This document shows positions 61,334-64,000 of a DNA stretch of 64,000 bases, one piece after another. Source of the DNA: Haemophilus quentini (GTDB taxonomy: Bacteria > Pseudomonadota > Gammaproteobacteria > Enterobacterales > Pasteurellaceae); the NCBI GenBank assembly GCA_001752465.1, contig MDJB01000012.1, forward strand, positions 62,001 to 126,000, written 5' to 3'. Numbering within the stretch: position 1 is the first letter of the stretch; every line of letters starts with the position of its first letter. Under the pieces are notes generated by a model, which did no database searches, was not told the DNA's origin, and saw only the letters and a program-made list of their open reading frames with translations. A program made the position numbers and the translations under genes.

Positions 61334-63292
61334 ATGTTGAGGGATGTTAAAATGCGCTATATCGGTTCTAAAAAACTATTATTACAGCATATTAAAAATA
61401 TGTTGGATAAACATACTAATGGAACAGAAGAAACTTTCTTAGATTTGTTCGCAGGTACAAATACTGTTGGGCTATTTTTTAAACCTTACTATACTATTTA
61501 TAGTAATGATTTGCTTTATTTTAGTCATATCAATGCAAAGGTTTTAATTGAGGGCAATTCTCGTCCTACTTTTGAAGGATTAAAACAAATTGGCATTAAT
61601 GACCCGCTATCATATTTAGCAGACACCCCTATAACTCACTTATCTATCGGATACTATGAATCTAGCTATTCTCCCACTGGGGATGCTATGTATCTTACTG
61701 TGGAAAATGCTAAAAGAATAGATTTTATCCATTCAACATTAGATTCTTGGAAAAAAGATGGTTATGTAAATCAACAAGAATACTTATATCTTTTAAACTC
61801 ACTTATTGAAGCTTTGCCATCTGTTAGTAATATCACTGGAACTTACGGCGCTTATCTGAAACATTGGGATAAACGTTCTTTAAACAAGTTAGATTTAATA
61901 TTCCCATCTGTTATAGATAATAATCGTCCTAATCGTTCATTTAATGAGAATGCTAACGAACTAATAAAAAAAATTAGCGTCGATATAGCCTATATTGATA
62001 CGCCTTATAATAACCGCCAATACGCTTCAAATTATCATTTATTGGAAAATGTAGCTAGACATACTAAGCCTACTTTAAAAGGTAAAACTAAAATTTTCGA
62101 TTGGAGCCAGCTTAAAAGTGATTTTTCAACAGCAAAAAGTGCTAAAAGTGCAATGGAAGATTTAATCTCAAATATTGATGCTACACATATCTTGTTAAGT
62201 TATAACACTGAAGGCATTATTCCAGAAAAAGAACTATTGGAATTATTAAAGAAATATTCTATAAATAAGCATGTTGAATTGGAAAGAATACCATATAGAA
62301 AGTATAAATCAAAGAATAAACCGTTAGATACTGAATTATGTGAATTACTATTTTATATTCAAAAAAAACCTCTTAAAGAAAAACAAACTATAATACCTAA
62401 TGACGAAGAATTTAAACTAACTCAAGATTATTTCCCTCAAAAAAAGTGGGTAAAAAGTCCATTAAATTATATTGGAGGGAAGTATAGACTATTAAAACAA
62501 ATTCTACCATTATTTCCTAAAAACATAAAAACTTTTGTTGATCTATTGAGTGGTGGAGCTAATGTTGGCATTAATGTTGAAGCTGAGAAATATATTTTTA
62601 ATGATATGAATTATCTTATTAATGATATGTTCAGATTATTCCAAAAAATGCCAATAGAAACTATCCTATCCTCAATTGAGTATAGAATTAGTCAATATCA
62701 GTTAAGTAAAACTAATGAAGAAGGATTTCTTAAATTTAGATCAGATTATAATAACAACCCTAATCCTCTTGATTTATATGTTTTATCTTCATTTAGTTAT
62801 AATTATCAATTCCGCTTTAATAGCAAAATGCAATTTAATAATCCATTTGGTAGGAATAGAAGTAGCTTCAACGAAAGGATGAAAGAAAACTTATGTTACT
62901 TCACTCAACGCTTGAAAGGACTTAATGCAACATTTACCGATAATTTTATTCATGAATTTGATATAAGTGAACTGAATACACAGGATTTTGTATATCTCGA
63001 TCCTCCTTATCTTATCACAACAGGTAGTTATAACGATGGAAATAGAGGATTTCAAGACTGGGGTGAAGAGCAGGAATTAGAAATGTATCAATTAATACTT
63101 AGATTAAACGAAAAAGGTATTCGTTTTGCTTTAAGTAATGTTTTAGAGCATAAAGGTAAAAGCCATGATATGCTGAAAGACTTCATTTCGAAACATGGCT
63201 TTAAAGTTCATTACTTAGATTTTCATTATGGTAATGCTTCATATAACACTTCTAAGCAGGAAAGCGTAGAAGTGCTCATTACAAACTACTAA
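61334..63292 (+). CDS. Double-domain adenine methyltransferase, M.FokI type
   Basis: A 652-residue fusion of two Dam-like N6-adenine methyltransferases, as in M.FokI (type IIS), where each half methylates one strand of a non-palindromic site. Domain 1: MRYIGSKKLLLQHI (SAM motif X, residue 7), FLDLFAGTNTVG (motif I, near 35), YIDTPYNNRQYASN (catalytic motif, DTPY, near 220). Domain 2: SPLNYIGGKYRLLKQ (near 375), FVDLLSGGANVG (near 402), VYLDPPYLITTGS (catalytic DPPY, near 556). I start at ATG 61334, three bases after AGGAGGT; the upstream frame adds nothing family-like. The coding is strongly AT-rich. It converges with the FokI-like nuclease. Confidence 0.92.
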   Translation: MLRDVKMRYIGSKKLLLQHIKNMLDKHTNGTEETFLDLFAGTNTVGLFFKPYYTIYSNDLLYFSHINAKVLIEGNSRPTFEGLKQIGINDPLSYLADTPITHLSIGYYESSYSPTGDAMYLTVENAKRIDFIHSTLDSWKKDGYVNQQEYLYLLNSLIEALPSVSNITGTYGAYLKHWDKRSLNKLDLIFPSVIDNNRPNRSFNENANELIKKISVDIAYIDTPYNNRQYASNYHLLENVARHTKPTLKGKTKIFDWSQLKSDFSTAKSAKSAMEDLISNIDATHILLSYNTEGIIPEKELLELLKKYSINKHVELERIPYRKYKSKNKPLDTELCELLFYIQKKPLKEKQTIIPNDEEFKLTQDYFPQKKWVKSPLNYIGGKYRLLKQILPLFPKNIKTFVDLLSGGANVGINVEAEKYIFNDMNYLINDMFRLFQKMPIETILSSIEYRISQYQLSKTNEEGFLKFRSDYNNNPNPLDLYVLSSFSYNYQFRFNSKMQFNNPFGRNRSSFNERMKENLCYFTQRLKGLNATFTDNFIHEFDISELNTQDFVYLDPPYLITTGSYNDGNRGFQDWGEEQELEMYQLILRLNEKGIRFALSNVLEHKGKSHDMLKDFISKHGFKVHYLDFHYGNASYNTSKQESVEVLITNY

Positions 63293-64000
63293 CTATGCAA
63301 TATTGAAGGTGCGAAAACAATTTCTTGATTCTTAAACGAATCTATGAATTTTTCAGTTGTTAAATTACCTTTAAGAACAGAATCTGCCCCTAACAGTAGC
63401 TGTTCAACGCTAAGTGCTGCACCTACTGTTTGGGTTTCCTGTGCTGTATAGCTAAGTTGTTCGTGAAATTTATTCACAAATACACTCGATACCCATAAAA
63501 AGTAAAAGTTATTTGCAGGAATTGATGTAGGAAAATGTTCCCACCATTTCGTTGAGTTTCTACTTGGATCTCGACGTTTGTTATCTTCGATATAACGTAT
63601 CATTTCATCGGCTTGAGCAATGCTTTTCGAATATCCATCTGCATAAGCTTTTGTATCAACAATGACCCCAAATTCTGGCATATACAAAACACCATCAGGT
63701 TTGCGAGCACCACCCAATATACTGGCATTGATTTTATATATATTTTTAAATAATTCCATTGTAATAAGCTCAAAATCCCTACTGCGTTTACCATCCCTAG
63801 CAATTTCAAGAAGTTCTATATATGAAAGTGGCAATTTAGTTTTTTGTAAAAAAATCGCTTTTTGCTCTTCTATTACTTTATCGCGTAGCTCTTCTGTTAA
63901 ATTTAATTTTGGAATAGAAAAATCACAAATTTTATCTAGTAATCTAAACTTATTGTTTTTAAGCTCTATACGTAAACCAAATAATCTTAAACCATCAATA
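63289..64000 (-). CDS. FokI-like type IIS restriction endonuclease (5' part outside window)
   Basis: The frame is open from 64000 to the stop at 63289 (about 236 residues visible). It ends in a clear FokI cleavage domain: YIELLEIARDG, GGARKPDGVLYMPEFG with D at about 63694-63696, and VIVDTKAYADGYS with D and K at about 63655-63657 and 63649-63651. These form the PD-D-K nuclease site. Further matches are IAQADEMIRYIEDNKRRDP, ALSVEQLLLGADSVLKG and IVFAPSILHS. The preceding FRLLDKICDFSIPKLNLTEE lines up with the linker before the FokI domain. The recognition domain lies beyond the window. Confidence 0.95.
   Translation of the reverse strand, partial: IDGLRLFGLRIELKNNKFRLLDKICDFSIPKLNLTEELRDKVIEEQKAIFLQKTKLPLSYIELLEIARDGKRSRDFELITMELFKNIYKINASILGGARKPDGVLYMPEFGVIVDTKAYADGYSKSIAQADEMIRYIEDNKRRDPSRNSTKWWEHFPTSIPANNFYFLWVSSVFVNKFHEQLSYTAQETQTVGAALSVEQLLLGADSVLKGNLTTEKFIDSFKNQEIVFAPSILHS

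Overview
The window is a piece of a Haemophilus chromosome of the H. influenzae / H. haemolyticus group. The 9-base Haemophilus uptake signal core (AAGTGCGGT or its complement) occurs about fifty times by eye in the first 57 kb. Base composition is AT-rich, and many genes match H. influenzae proteins, including OapA/OapB, adhesin protein E, the ThiBPQ system and a ComE1-like competence protein. The gene order is a mosaic of blocks that I remember as separate in strain Rd, so this is another strain or a close relative. I cannot fix the species from sequence alone.

Layout. 1-6.2 kb: panF-yhdT-accC-accB-aroQ and menB-menC, all minus strand. 6.3-16.6 kb: a lipoprotein, rpsT, murJ, ribF, ileS, a phosphoethanolamine-transferase-like gene, lspA-ispH and a ComE1-like gene with a competence (CRP-S) site. 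16.7-21.3 kb: a TPP riboswitch, thiBPQ, then bioB. 21.3-29.2 kb: a three-lipoprotein CsgG-type cluster, tkt, smp/serB, yajQ, corA and yggT. 29.2-30.3 kb: decayed DNA with a dead IS1016-type element and a broken HTH gene. 30.3-35.8 kb: oapA-oapB-recO-rlmD and the EF-P pair epmB/efp. 36.1-42.6 kb: a phase-variable Opa-like outer-membrane protein, a second TPP riboswitch and a seven-gene thiamine salvage operon whose binding-protein gene (thiY) is doubly broken. 42.7-49.5 kb: trhP, a candidate small RNA, rsmE-yqgE-ruvX, fadR, nhaB-dsbB and protein E. 49.6-58.5 kb: anaerobic pyruvate metabolism (focA-pflB, pflA), a NUDIX-DUF2251-ygiB-ygiC operon and eno.

58.6-64 kb is the unusual part. It has no uptake signals and is richer in AT. 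It carries a frameshifted IS1595-family transposase flanked by two small proteins of the same architecture (coiled coil plus winged helix), then an XRE regulator with a palindrome upstream. These are followed by a FokI-type type IIS restriction-modification system: a double-domain adenine methyltransferase converging, stop codon on stop codon, on a gene that clearly encodes a FokI cleavage domain and runs off the window end. A sequence resembling the Haemophilus competence (CRP-S) site lies upstream of the methyltransferase.

How parts work together. Thiamine status is sensed by two riboswitches: one over thiamine import (thiBPQ), one over precursor import and salvage (thiZXY-tenA-thiMDE). With thiY dead, the second operon can probably still recycle pyrimidine and thiazole but not import the precursor by its own transporter. 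Inverted uptake-signal pairs repeatedly sit at gene ends as terminators. Surface variability comes from the Opa CTTCT tract and OapA. I found no tRNA, rRNA or CRISPR.
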